Shown piece after piece: positions 48,536 to 63,200 of a stretch of 64,000 nucleotides of DNA. The DNA comes from Membranipora membranacea (lineage: Eukaryota; Bryozoa; Gymnolaemata; Cheilostomatida; Membraniporidae). The stretch spans positions 22,384,001 through 22,448,000 of the forward strand of contig OU612068.1 in assembly GCA_914767715.1 (NCBI GenBank), read 5' to 3'. A program made the translations under genes and the position numbers. Within the stretch, counting starts at the first letter, position 1, and the number at the start of each line of letters is the position of its first letter. The notes under the pieces were generated by a model. That model was given only the letters and a program-made list of their open reading frames with translations. It searched no databases and had not been told where the DNA came from.

Positions 48536-51500
48536 ATGTTCCACATTGGGATTCGGTGTGCTCTCATTGCACTTACGATCATACACCTTTGTGAAGGTAA
48601 GTTTAAACCATGTGAATATTCAGGAAATGCTATTGTATGTTATGCAGACTTGTTATTTTGACCGTATCATACAGCCTTGACCGTTTGCTATCCGATTGTT
48701 TTAATGACACAGCTGGGTTTTCGCTGATGAATTAGCCGCCCCTGCACTTTACATCATTCCGCTGCTGATTAGCGATATAGAAATAATGGAAATGATGGAA
48801 AAAATTGTCGATCAATTAAGTGCTGATATGTTACCTAATTAGTTGGTAGTGAATTGTAGCAGATTGTTAAGCTTTCCGACAAGTGCAGACGTAATTTTGC
48901 AGTCACTTTTCCACTAATTAAAAGATTGTTAACAAACAATGATGAAAAAGAAATAATTAGTTATTACATATCAGAAACATACAAATTAATTAATGCTAAT
49001 TGTACAGTTTCTTAACTGCATCTAAAACAACAAAGTTGAATTCCCCAGAAATCAATGATGCTCCCATCTAATTAATTTCATTGGCAGCTATCAGAGTGAA
49101 AACTGGGGTGCGTAAGTCCTAAATACCTTTGTTTTTATCTAGGGTTCCTCAATACTGTAAAAAATTCTACCCCTGCCACATCTCACTTGTATTATATAAG
49201 TCTACGTCGATATCTCAGTCAGCTTTTATTGATATTGCAGGGTGTAACCTAAACAGTGGCCCGCTCGGAATGATCTCCGGGGCAATAGAGGATTGGCAAA
49301 TATCTGCCAGCTCTTCATATCCAACAGAATGGGACAGCGGATGTCATCTCAGAAATGCAAGGCCATACATCGACAACGGAAAGGGATGGTGTGCCCGGCT
49401 CAAGTCCCGATCTGAATGGTTGCAGATTGATCTAGGAGTCATCACTACTGTAAGTCATCCTAAACAATGTGATTCTACTCATTAACAGCTTTTTAAATGG
49501 TCTGGCCACTAGCAAAGTAATAACCCACCATGGGATTTATTAGCTGTAATTGTGAATAAACTGCAAGCAGAATGTAGACGACAAAATTTACAAAATAGCT
49601 TTGACTGTGCCGTAGAACGGCAAATCATGGATATAATTTTAGCTAATTACACTGTCATAACACAATGTAATACTTGAAAATTTTGTCGAGGGCTATATGC
49701 ATTAACTTATTACAATACTCTGTGGTAATCGGAAGATGAGGCTGAACCATGATTGAATTTGTGATAATTTATCTTGGTAATTGGTCATTTCGCACGATTT
49801 CTTGCGAGGGAAACTGAAGTAAGCTATATGTGGTAGAAGTTTGGCTAGACCAATAAAAACTTATCGTCATAGCATGTGATCAATTACTCATGCTGCAGTA
49901 TAGCAGTAGGGAGTAAAATTATGTTTAATTCTATTACCTCTTGTGTTTTCTAATCGCGGGTTTTCGGGTGCAATGCCAACCTCGTGAGTGGCAACAACAA
50001 TAAGGTTTGATTGTTAGCTACTTGTGGTATGCTGATGAAAAGAGATTTTGAGTTCTGGATTCGGGGAAAGAAGGTCAAGCCGCAAAACAATACTTAAAAT
50101 TCTATTAAAAATGTTTTTGAGGTGTTTTCAACTTGTGTAGTCCACTTTCCTATCTTGATTCCGGGATTGTGTAGATATTTATCACGATCTTGAAAACCAA
50201 TGATATCCGATACCTTTCAAAAAGGTGTGGAATGGGAGGAAGAAATCAGACCACATAGGATTTTGGTTGCAGATAAACCAACAAGTCACACCAAGTTGCA
50301 AGCTTTGTCCTCATTAGTTCATTGATAGAAATATTAACAAGATTGACTCTAGCCAAACTCAATCAAAATTATTGTCATGCTTCTATTGAAACTTTTCAAT
50401 AAAAGTCATGAGCAAGTTATGATAATATTTAAGATTTCTTTAAATTTTGCACATGCCTGGGATTTTTTATAGGAGGTGACAAATTGCCTAAGCAGACTTT
50501 CTGGGATTTTGCACCAACTGAATAGATGTAATAGCTCAAATTGACTTCGTCATGATATCATCAGTTTACTATGCATGAGATGACTCCGAGGACGTGTACT
50601 TTGTATTCAGAATGCAAATCAATATCACAAGCTAGCCAGTTCAAGACTCAAATTGTCTCCAGAAATCTGAACACCAATCAGCATCAATTACTTCATTAAC
50701 CGATATGAAGAATTCATGGACCTTTTAGGTGGCATAAGAACCCTGGGGCTGCCTATTGGCTACAAGCCTTATGTAATGATATTTACTTCTCATTACTTAT
50801 GCAGGTGACAGGAGTAATTACCCAGGGCCGTGGAGATGGATCCGAATGGGTCTCAGAATATCTGGTTTCCTATAGTCCTGATGGTGAGAAATGGAGCTAT
50901 GTGACTGATAATAGTGAAATAGCCAGGGTGAGTTCAATACAACTCTTGCGAAAGAAGCATCTTTCTACAAAGCCCAGATTATGTTGGTATTATGACTACA
51001 AATATTGCTCTGAAATGTGTCCAGAGTCTTTTGATGTGGTTTGGAGGGTAAATAAATTTCACCAAAGCTGGTGCTGATAGTATCCAAGTTGGTTGATAAA
51101 ATAACAATAACTATTTTTATTTTATCTACCTATTTTATTTGCTTTCAATGCAAGACTATCTTTCTCAACAGGTGATCACCCTGGTTGTTTGTTTAAACTT
51201 GTGTATTTTTCGAATTGATAAGATATTCAAAATAAATTTATATATTATGGTAATTGTCAACAGCTGGCATTCAAGACCCTTCCTGAAGCAAGGGCTTTGA
51301 CTTTTCATGGTCGGAAAAATAGCTTAGAATGTGGGACGTTCACTCTGTTCAGGGAGGATTGGTGTCCCACCCTCCCAGCTCTGTTCTTTGATCAATACAT
51401 AATTGTCTTCTCGACTTTTTGTTTGGACCCGAATGACAACAGCGTATCATATCTTTGTTTTAGGTCTTTGAGGGAAATTCAGACTCTTACAGCATACAGC

Positions 51501-54500
51501 ATAACTACCTACCGACTCCAATCGAAGCCAGATTTGTCAAGATTCAAGTATACACCTGGAATAGACACCCAAGCATGCGAGTGGAGCTTATCGGCTGCCA
51601 AGGTAAGCAATCACAAAAAGGCTGATTTTTTTCCAAAGCATCTGTAATATCTTGTCTCCCATATTGCAGTATATTTCCTGGGGCAATGAACTTGGAATTC
51701 AGCAACAATTGTTGATGGGACACTTTCTATTATTCATACTAGAAGGGATCTGTAACTTTGTTTCTGTACAAAGCCTAATATATGCAAGTTTTAGAATGAT
51801 GCTGTCTGCGATCACTGGTGATCAGTTAACATTTGATTTGGTCTCAAAATATAAAGGTTTCCATGATCAATTTGTTTTATTCTTCTTACATAAGGGGAAA
51901 CCTAGTAATAATGTGCACTGTCTCACCAGAGTTCTGCAAATTCATATTTCGATTGGCCTCACTAAAAATAGGTATTATGTCTAAATGCAATAAACTGTCT
52001 GTGATACGATTATTCAGACTGGAAACAACACTGAATCATGCTTTGTTACTTGAATGTAATTGAGGCAATCTTGAATATATCAATTGAATTTTATGCTTTC
52101 TTTGTCAGACAGTAAACAGTACCTCGGACTCCCACCCTACGGAAGACTCACTGCATCTTCCGCCCACCATTACAAAAGAGGCAGCAGTTGCCAACCTGAA
52201 GACGGGCACATTCTCAGTAACAAGGCATGGTGTGCTAAAGAAAATAATGGTAAGCGATCAATGATAAAATGCTTAAAATTAAAATTTTATCTGGTATGTT
52301 GCTGTGCAGCATCACTGTCAAATTGCACCATTTGAGTCGTGGCCGAATTATTCTTATGGAATTTTAGGTATTTAATTCTGGCCTTGATCATGGTGGGTTG
52401 GTGCCTCATGTTAAATCAGGCTAATAAGAATAAACATTGAGCTGTCCCTCAGCTGCGTAGCTACATTGTCAACTTGTTTGAAATCAAAACAAAAGCACAC
52501 TCGCTGACTTAGACAGGCCGCTAATTGCTTCCATGTCTATTTACTGAAAGTTTAATAACATTATGGGTGGAACTGTGTATCATAATTGCAACATGTTTAC
52601 AACAGTGACAAACACCAAATCGGGATAATACATATTTAGCATCTCGGACATGAATTGACATGACACGATTGAGTATGCCTAGGTGCAGAGCTCAATCGAA
52701 TAAACAACCAAAATTGGGATGAAGTGAATTTCTTGCGTGTTTGGGTCATGAGTATTTTGTACCCTGGTTTTAAAACACCTTTGTTTTCATCAAGTATTTA
52801 TTGAAAGTTTTCAGTCCTAATGTTAAGTTATTCTATTGTTTAAGTGCTAATATGCCTTTGTTTTTTTATAAACCTTAAAATATGAGTTGCACTTTTTACG
52901 GTGATTCAGCTACCTGCCCTCAGGTCTTTTGGCTAATGTGTTATAGAAAAAACGCACCGTCTGTTACAAGAAGCAGACTAACCAACAACTGACCTGTTAC
53001 AAATCTCTCCAATAAGCCGTGAATCAACAACTTTGTGGATTTTATTAATCTGGCGAAAAAGTTTCTTTGATGTAATTACACAATAATTGTTTTTCGTCTT
53101 AACAAGTTTTTAAATACAAGGGATATGCATGCCTGCTGATACTGATCAATATTGAACAGAGGTACTACACCCGCCCAAGCAGAATAATGACAGCGTATAG
53201 CCCCAAAGATAAACATTTTGGCAGTCTAGTTAGAGACCTTACACCAAATTCTGAGAACCCTAACAATATGTATATGTCAACCAAATCCTGAACATCTTCT
53301 GTAATCTTTTGTTTAGTCGATCAATGGATACAGATGGATCTTGGACCACCATCTATGGTCACTGCTGTGGTAACCAAGGGCCGAGGTGACACAGGACGCA
53401 GACAATGGGTCACCAAGTACAGAATGGCTTACAGCAATGATTCCCTAGTATGGCAGTTTTATGAGGACAGGCTTAACTTGGAGCAGAAGGTATGCTTCAG
53501 CATTGTCAAACGCCTTTGTGAAGGAAGATTATCAAGTGTACAAAGCCAGTCTAATCCCTCTGATTATCAATGAGGCGTTCCCTTTTCCGGCAAAACAAAA
53601 TTTCTTTGATGAAAGTAGAAATGAGCTTTGCATTTATATTCCCTGCGTTGACCAGACCAATTATTAATCCCAAGTTAAAGCCAATGTAAAGTTTTATTGT
53701 TCAGCGAGGGTCAAGCTTTATTTTTACCCAGACTTGACTCAGACATAAAGCACCTCCAGATTCGAATCAGCTGAAGTTGCGATATGATTGTTTTATGGCA
53801 TGTAATTCTAATAAAACACGTTTTCAAACTGCATACTTCTGCCAAATAAACTGACTCCTTTACATTCTATTATATTTCTAGTATGGAGCACAAGTATTGT
53901 CAAATGAAACCAACCCCCACGCCAGCCTACCGAGCAGGATTGCAGCTGACGGAGTTATGGTGTGTATTACAGTATTTTTTATCATCAGTGAAATATTTGG
54001 CCCAATTGTTGTGTAACCAGTGCACCCGCAGAGATCAGGCCGGGAATTTGCTTGGCCTTGCCCTTAGGCACTTCAGAGTCAATCCCCATATTTAAAGATC
54101 AGCTTACAAGACATTGTTAAAGGTTCAGTTCTATCAATTTAATCAAGATTAAACGTGTCAGCATCTCAAAACATCTCATGTCAATGTTGTGATATTCTAC
54201 GTAACAAGCGTAAACACTCAAAGCTCGTAATTCTACACAAATATTTCACTGATACCATTGACACTGCTCATCAGATGCTTGAATTTTGTATCAAATTGGA
54301 AAATTGGTACATGCCCTTGTATCATTTCACTAAAATATAAAACCCTTCTGTCTTATAAGTGGAATTCTCTGAGAAGATTAAAATCTAGAGTTGCTCAATT
54401 AACCCCTCCCGATGATTGACATTCAATGATTTTCAAGCCTGCTTCGTGGTGTATTATTAACAAGGGTCATTTCTATAGAAGAATAAAATCGCTTTGCAGC

Positions 54501-56447
54501 AAAAGAGTGGCAGGTAAAAACTGCATTTATGGTTTATTAATTTTATTGTTATTTTATTGTTCAGGTATTTGGAGGAAATGTTGAGAAAGATTTGGGAAGG
54601 ACCAATTATCTGGCTCATCCATTTATCGCACGCTACATCAGGTTTTACCCTGTAGAATGGAAGAAAGGCATTGCGATGAGAGTAGGAGTGCTAGGAAAGC
54701 CACACGAAGGAGAGTGTGTACCAGGCTTTACTCGTCCCAACTCAGCTTCGCCTTGTGGTAAGTTGGTTACCCGAGTTTTAATAAAGTTGAATGGACATTG
54801 TGTCAAAGTGCGGCATGTCAGGATGTCCTCCCTGCAAAGGTCATTTCACTCAACAAACAAGCAATCATGCATTTGTCATGTCTGTACGTTTTCTAGGTTA
54901 TGGGGTTCCGATGTACTAGTGTTTGGAGGAATGTGGTTTAAAATCGATCATTCAGAAGTCAAAATATTGAAGCAAGTGAAAAACATGATACAATAAGACA
55001 CTTCACCATTGAAGTACTGTGGTAGTAAAAGTATCCTAAGTTCCCTCTTCATTAAGTCAAGAACTGCTACACAATCAATGTTTGGCGCACTTGAGAAACT
55101 ACCATTATTGACAATAAGCATTAATGGCATGCATAATTAGTCCGTTGGCAGGATGCTCCGGTAGGGTTTTTTGGCTGAAGTGTTGGATTTTATTGGATTA
55201 TTAAGATAACAAGCTATGAGGGGAGCAACAAGTGAATATAACCTGTGATTCACGTCCATATTACAGTAGGGGAAGTCAAATTTCTCACATCGATCAGCTG
55301 GCCTAGGGCTAAATTTGTGTGGGATCAATTACTTTCTATTGCATGTGTTGATAATACCCTCACAATGTCCTAACTTTCCCTACAAGCAATCTGTACTTTT
55401 CTGACGGTATAATATTTCGAATTTTTTACATAAAAAATTGATTGAGTTATGTCCTCAGCGGGTTATTTCAACCTTTTGATTAATACTGATGCCTCGGAGG
55501 CAAATATTCATTAGCTAAGCATGTTTTCGCAGTTATGACCGGGTTACCTCAAGAAGTTGATACTTCTCCACTCGAAAATGGACAATTATTTTGTTTTCTC
55601 TGCCTGAAGCCAAAACAATAGAAACTCAGCAGTGAGGGAAACATACACTAATTTAAAGTGCATCTTCAATTTCTCACATTTTTGCCAAGAACCCAATGCC
55701 AATAAACTTTTTATGGCATAATATAGTAAATTATCAAAATCAAATCGTTGTTACTGCTGTTCTATTATTTGATATTTCTCTTTTCTTTTCAGTTGAGAAT
55801 ATTGCATTCAGGAAGGAGACTTGGTTGAACAAAGAGCGCCACAGAAAACGAGCAGTTGAGGGCTACGAAGTTGATGTACTATTGAATCAAAGGTTGGCAG
55901 AAAAGGCTGTTGATGGTGTAACTGTGAACGATATTGACTCCTGTGCAATTCTGGACAACTATTACGATGATGAACCTCAAATTACCATTGATCTTGGTGC
56001 CAGACATGATGTTTCTGGAGTGACAGTTTTCACGTGGCTAGGCCAGCAAGACAGTAAGTTCTTTACAAAACTTATAACATCCGGTGAAATGAATAACAAT
56101 TAAATCAATGGTTGCTGGTGATGATGATTATTATGTTATGTCACTATGTTATTGTGTTAAAGCATCATTCTTTTCTTCTTCTTTTTTCAGAAAGCAACAA
56201 ATATAATAAAAACTACGCCATCCACCTAAAGGCACTCGCCGTATACGTCTCATCAGGAAAAACTGGTGAGGAGCTGTGTGGAAAAATATCTAATGACAAT
56301 GACGAATTAATACTACAAAGAGAGCAAAAATTGACTTGCAACAAGCGAATCAACGGACGATATATAAGAATTCAGCCGGAGGCTAGGTTGCAATCTAGCA
56401 GTGGGTGGTACAGTGCAGTAATTTGTGAAGTTATGGCTTTTACGTGA
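48536..56447 (+). CDS. Secreted protein with two discoidin (F5/8 type C) domains and a C-terminal F-type-lectin-like domain
   Basis: Ten exons: 48536-48596, 49241-49449, 50805-50927, 51464-51602, 52109-52249, 53317-53489, 53882-53959, 54565-54757, 55793-56053, 56191-56447. They sum to 1635 nt, giving 544 residues. Exon 1 encodes a hydrophobic signal peptide (GIRCALIALTIIHLCEG) after an acceptor at 48524. Residues 22-177 form a discoidin domain bounded by Cys (LGMISGAIEDWQISASSS, WLQIDLG, RFVKIQVYTWN, MRVELIGC). Residues about 178-345 form a second one (AWCAKENNVDQWIQMDLG, VVTKGRG, ARYIRFYPVEW, MRVGVLG). Residues about 375-544 resemble fucolectin/F-type lectins (ENIAFRKETW, AEKAVDGV, ITIDLGA, LCGKI, GRYIRIQ, CEVMAF). 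There is no membrane anchor. It probably binds lipid or glycan outside the cell in adhesion or recognition. Exon 7 adds 26 residues inside the second domain. Confidence 0.9.
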
Positions 56448-57289
56448 TCGAGGTCATGTGGCTTCTAACAACAAACTACCTACAGTTCACTCGAGTCACT
56501 TTAAACCATTTATAACAGTGGATCTTCCATTAATATTCCACATTTAATTTATTATTTTTGCAATTTTCATTGTGCATACTAGGAAGCCCTTGTTCTTATT
56601 CATATCAGTGTTCGGGCTTTGACCAAAAAATTCCATTTAGTCCAGTTTTAATTCATAATTTTCTCCCTACGATTACGTTTTAGTTTCAAAAGAATTCTTG
56701 CAATGTATGCAAAATCCACCATTCAGATTTATTTTGAATTACTGTTGAATGTTGCTAGTCCTCAGCACTTTTGTCTTAGACGACTTACTTTTGCCACCAA
56801 AAATTGGTCGGCGATTTGTTTCAATATTTTTGTACAGCAGATAAACTGGTTCACTCGATTTTTTGTACATTTTGTGTAACATTGTACATATCTTCCACTT
56901 ACAACTGAATTTTTCAGCAGGCAGTAGTCATTATATTGCAGTATTAGCCATGTTATGTTATTTTTACACATTGTAGTTAACTGTTCTGACAATGTTCTCT
57001 GATATACAGTCCTATTATAACAGGTTTGTGACGAGACAAAATTAAACACAATTCGAATTCATTTCTGACCCACCAATTATTTCATAAAATGGTTCAGAAT
57101 CCTAATAAAATATAAAAATTCTAGAATGACTCGATGATTAACAGGAAAGAATAATCATACCCCATAATTTTATATGGGTTATCAATGTGGGGCTCAATGA
57201 CCAATATTCATTTGGTAAAAACTCAAAATTTGCTTCTGTACAATGTCCCATAACCACAATCAAATGCAAGTTGTAATGTCAATTCTCCA
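56448..57289. other. Intergenic region between convergent discoidin gene and TYW1
   Basis: About 840 bases of shared 3' flank. AATAAA at 57104-57109 on the plus strand is a possible poly(A) signal. I see no gene. Confidence 0.45.
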
Positions 57290-60200
57290 TCACCGGCTAG
57301 GGGGAGAATTCGAGGTAGCAGTAGTTGCAGTCTGTTTTTTGGTTTTTCTGTAATGACGAGTTTCCTGGGGATCAAATCCCCTCTCTTCTGAACCAATAAC
57401 TGCCCAAGACGGAGCCTTAGCTGCATAATCTAGCGCTGAGAATGTTTCTCCAGTTTTCATGAAATTCTGTGAAAGCTCGTGGAAGCGCTCATAGTCTATC
57501 CAAGTCCACCACTCATCATCAATCAGGAACTTGAAATTATAAAGATAAATGAAACATGAGTCTGGATAACAATACTTGTTTTATGAACATTGTGATAATG
57601 GGTTTGATCATAAATATTTAAATAAAGAGTCTCAATGTGTTTATGTGTTGGGAAATACAATGAGCATAATTTGCAAATTGATAGATTTTGGAGGCCTGTA
57701 TGATGATGACCTATGACCATGACCCATTGATATGAATATCTATCAGTATCTAAATAGACCGGACATAACTTTGTGTCAGCTAGTGGACCTAGCTAAGACT
57801 CTGGCATCTTTTGTGTTATCCACTGATTGACGTCACAGTTACAACCTTCAAAAACTCGGGCAAGATGCTTGACATAAGTTTTACAATTGGTCGGCTGAAC
57901 CTTACTGAACTTGTGGACCAAAGATGAGAATTTCGTTCCAGCAACAATGTATGAAAAGCCATATGCTTGTTCAGGGTCCGAAATGTCCCCCTAATCCATA
58001 TTTTATTCATGTATCAGTGCCCTCACCTTTTTATGGGAGATGAGAACACAGTTCGAGTGCTCATGCTCACAAGAGAGGGCATAGTCTGGCAGTCTTTCAC
58101 ATAACTGTCTGCAGAATTCCAGAACTTCACTGTGCCATGGAACATTCTTCATGGTGAGATCACTAGCAGCTGAGTCTCCACAAAATGTTACTCCCTATAA
58201 GAAGAAATTATCATAACATTAAAAACTGGTTTACAATTAGTCATTCCCTCAAACAGGAATCAAGATTGTGATTCATGAGGAAAAAAGACCCGCTATGCTA
58301 GCCGAAAAGCAAGGCACTGTAGCACATAGATGAGTACAGCATCACTTTTGCTGCATGAAACTGAATATTGGCTTGTTGATGAGCACGAGCGGGCCTGGTT
58401 CTGAAACAGTAGCTTTCTATTAGTACTTTAATAGTGAGGCGATTTCCAGTGAAAATAAGAGAAATATTCCAAAGAAAGAATAAATGATTGGTATCATTCA
58501 AATATTGAGGCGGCTATGATATTAGACAGAATAATGTTAAGACCAAGACACTTAGCCATGTTAGTATTGGGAATGTAAGAGAATGAATCATGACAAATAG
58601 ACTGGTAGAATGAAGATTACCTTGCAGAAGCTTTAGTAGGCATATCAGTCATATCAGGAGGAGAGACTTTCAGATGACGGGGAATTTACATAATAATTTC
58701 TCCAACAATTATTTTTTCAATCTTTCCATAATATTATTATCTAGCATTATATTATTTCGTAATGAAACATCAAGGGAAAAGCTATCATGTATCCTTGCAA
58801 AAGATACACTCAGATGAGGTAGTGTTAGATTGAGGGTGGCTAAATGTGCAGAAAGTTAACATTCCCATTGATTAGTACTTGAACTGGTAGGTAGAGAGAA
58901 GAAGGATTCATTTATAACAATACCAGGTTAATGTACGGCAAAACAGCACCTCAAATTCAAACTATTCATTCGTAATATGTTTACAATTTTTGTCAGCTCT
59001 GATCATATTTAGAGAGTATAGTTGATCACAGACATAAGTACTGAGTTGAAGTGTTTCGGTTAATAAGCTGCCTTTGAGAACGGAGTGAAAACCAAGTAGG
59101 ATTAATAAAAAATAATATTTACAATTCAGCCTTGAACTGAATGATTAATTACATAATATTATCCATTTTTCAACATGATACGTCAGTAAGGCATCTCAAG
59201 TATGATTTAAGAAGTCAGCCAGCCCTATGGCAAATAAAGACGCAGTGTTATGGTAGGACGTGCTGCCAAAGGGTTCTTGAAAGCTTAATTCTAACTCAAA
59301 GGAAAGTTGAAGTCGCAACCAATGGTGTATTTGTAATATTTGACCAGGTTTGTTTTTAAACCTCATTGAATGTGTGGAGTTACATTAAAGGCCAGTTTTG
59401 TTTGCCTTCCCGCATATGCTGAGCGCATTGAAGGAGTAAAACTTCATAGATGAGGAAAAACTTCTTAGCACAGTTTGTCTGAATCGAATCCGATCCACGA
59501 GCTCAAATATCATAATGATAACAATAAAGTAGCCACTTCATTTCAAATCCTGAGAAAATTTCAATATCTGTGAATAGAGTAAGTGGCATAATTTCACTAG
59601 TGAAAATACTTGAACCCTGAGGTTAAATAGTATTGTGTCTGTGTCGTGAAAAATCAAGACTGATTATTTGCTTGAACTGAAGAAAGCTACCTGTGCTTCA
59701 AAACTCAAGTGTGACTCTTGAAATCCGAAGCCTGTTAGCTTTAGCATTGATGGCCGCTTCAAAGTTGTAACAGCAGAGAGAGCTAGCATGGCTGTTTATT
59801 AGTCTTTTCGTACTCTCTAATCACTCGCCCAATTATTTATACGGGTCGGAATTATTATCACTTGATTTGACACATACGAAAGTTTTGTTGGGCGCTGATG
59901 TCTCAATAGATAAATCATTGTGCATGGCTAATTTCAATTATCTAATCCAAGTTCTGGGACTTTTTTTTGTTATCATCGCTAAATATTAGATCTAGATAAA
60001 GCAGAATTTAGTCATAATTCTCCATTTGCATGTACCTGACTACCGTTGTCTAATTTGATTTAAGTGGCTGGGTAAATAGAGGAAAGTACGATTATGAAGG
60101 GCTAGCCACTAAAAGTTATTCCGTTATGACATTGTTGCCAATGACAGACGCCATAATGTATGGAAGTAGGAGATAACATGATCACAAAAGTCTGAAATCG

Positions 60201-63200
60201 TTTTGGATGAAAATAGCAAACATTGATAACTCCCAACCGGGCAAGTTTTCACACATTACAGGAGCACTAATATTTGCAGTGACTGATTAAATGCCCAATT
60301 ATAGCATGTGACCAGCTTTTTAAACTGTTCTCATACTAATTTGTCAATAGATGTCACCTAATACACCATGATGGTTGCAACTCATTTCTAAATGACTCTA
60401 ATCTTTTACTCATCCTGATTATCTTTGCTGTTATTATTGTGAAAACCCCTTGGCTCGCAAAACTGTTGGCATTAGGCTACAATCTTGTTGGAAAATTCTG
60501 ATATGGACTAACCTTTACTTCGATGAATGTTGGTTCACCAAGAGCCACTAGTCTAGCATACTCATCCAGCTCTTCTGTGTTAAACGATTTAACAAGAGTC
60601 AGTCTGTATACTGTTCTCTGACCCTGCAGAAAATATAAATTGTGGATATGGATAAAAAGAAACAAACCTGTTATCTTACTTAGTCCATAGTTCCGTGAGT
60701 TGTCTGATTTTCATCACTATATGCAGAGAGCAGACAACTTTTAAGTCTAAGGCAATGCTATGTCAGGACCAAAAACATATAAATATTTATATTTTTATGG
60801 TCAGGACCTTACCAATATTTATGGTCAGAATATTCAAATCTTAATGCTGTCAGCCACATATCTTATATTTATGCTATGAATCATCCAACGTTCTGTGGGC
60901 TGTCAAAACACAGCGAATTCTGAGAATAGGAAGTTGGTCATATGCATTGAATCTGAAATATTTAACTTTATAATTAAATTACTAATTTATTAAAAAGTGA
61001 TTTAAACTAACAGATAAGTAATAATAATAAATTACTTATTATATTTATGGCTATTGAAGACATACCTTATCTTTCAGAAATCTAAGACTGTCGACGAATC
61101 TCTCCCAGAAATCAGAGAACAGAGGTCTGTCTATTTTCTTCAGACTCTCTTTTGTGCTGGCGTCGACACTAACATACAGCTGAGTCACTGGCCTCATATC
61201 TCTGTCAAATAAATAATGATATAATAAAGTCCTATTCCGGTGGAGGGAACAGGGGAAGGCTTTATTTATTTCGACCACATACCAGTTAATGATTCTCTAA
61301 AAATATCAACAACAGCATTAATAGGAGCTATAAACATATGTAGGCTTTAAGGGGGCAAGCGATAAAATATTGCATACATTGTTTACTTCTAGTCTCTCAA
61401 AAAAGTGCAAGTGCTTGAACTGTTTTGGTTGATTTAGCTTTGAGTCTCGGAATTCCAACTTAGAGAGAACGAAGCTCTATGCTAACTTGATTATTAGTCA
61501 AGCTGAACACTCACCTTATAGCATCAGGGAATTGAGCATTTGTGACAAGGAAGGAAGAGATCTTCTGATCATGGAGCAGATCTACAAACTTGTTTATCTC
61601 TGGATACATGATAGGTTCTCCCACCAGAGATAGAGCACAATGTCTGACAGCCATTCCTTCAGCTATCTTCTCTGGGATAACTCCTGGTACACCTGTGTAT
61701 ATCACAGTGGAAAACAATTGACATCTAAACGAGATGGAGTTGCTCTCTACTATGAGGAAGTGGGTTGAAAATCAAGGTGACCAACCATTAACATATAAAC
61801 GGTCAATTATTAATATATCTTCGATGCAACTGTAGAAGTGTAACAAACTAAACACTATACTTTAGAGCCTTATAAACCAAACATTCAAATTTTTATATAC
61901 AGATGTCATGAGTTCGACAGAAATTTTCGCCTCAATAAAACTGGTAGGACAACTCCAATTTTACCATCCAACATTTATGTGACTTGATACAGCAGGGAGT
62001 TTGGTCCCAAACCCCCTGGATACAGTATCTAGGTCCTAGGAACCTAAATATTCATAATTATTTGCTAATGAAAATCGAAAGCTTTAGCACAAAACATAGA
62101 GCCGTTGCTATACCTTTGAATTGGTTGATCATTTTTCTGTGATTTTCTAGAGCACCTTGTACGATGTCCTCAGCTGGGTCCATCGACCATTTCCACTCTG
62201 TACCGACAGGGTTTGTGTGGTGTCTATACAAAACACATAAACGTTATGGGCATTTTCAAAAAATGAGAGTTCACCACATACAAATAACACATATTTTCAA
62301 AGTGCCTGATGTACTTACACCATCAGCACCATACTGTGATTAAGTGAAGGGAACTCAAAGCAGGTTACTGGTTGGTCAATCTCTTAATGAAATGATTTAC
62401 ATGACATGACAAACGCACGCAGCCTCGAAAACATATTTGAACCAGTTGTTTTTTGTTTGAGTATTATTAGGCTGCTGTATAAAATTTACACTCAGATCGG
62501 GTGCCTCAAGATTTATGATAGCTTCCCTCATCATGATTTTCTGTCTTTGATGGCCAAAGCAACTTACCTCCAACAAAAGACACATTTATTGGCACAAGCC
62601 AGACTAGGCGTTGTCTCCATACACCTGTGACTCTCTATACCATAGAATGTATGTTTGTAACATCCACCTCTACCTCTCAGCATTGACTACAAGTAGAATA
62701 CTTAAACTGTTAATACCATCTCACACAAAATCATGGTATATGTCTAATACACATTTACAAGATTACTTATGTGATCACATCATAACCTAACAATATGTAG
62801 GTAGTCTTTGAATGAGGGGTACATCAGAATGTAAGTGGGCACCACCCATAGATACAAAATTGTTTTTATATCATGTTCATGTTCATGGACACATTCAATT
62901 TTCGCTACGTTGTACATTTGATAACCCGCATTGCGATAACAAAAATGCAGAATAAAGAATTGAACCATTTGATGACTAATACAGTTTTCATTTTTTCTTG
63001 GTAGACACGTTTACCTTAGTCCATCTGCACAGTTTGACACCAGAGTGAGATCCTATGATTTTGTAGCCTTGTTTCTCTAGAGATTTTCTGATAGTAGGGG
63101 TGACCATCTCTCTGACCTGCTTACTTGCCTCCGCCTCCTTACTAGCAGCCATCACCTTACCCATATCCTCCAGATCAAGGAGAGGTGCTGGGGTTGCTGC

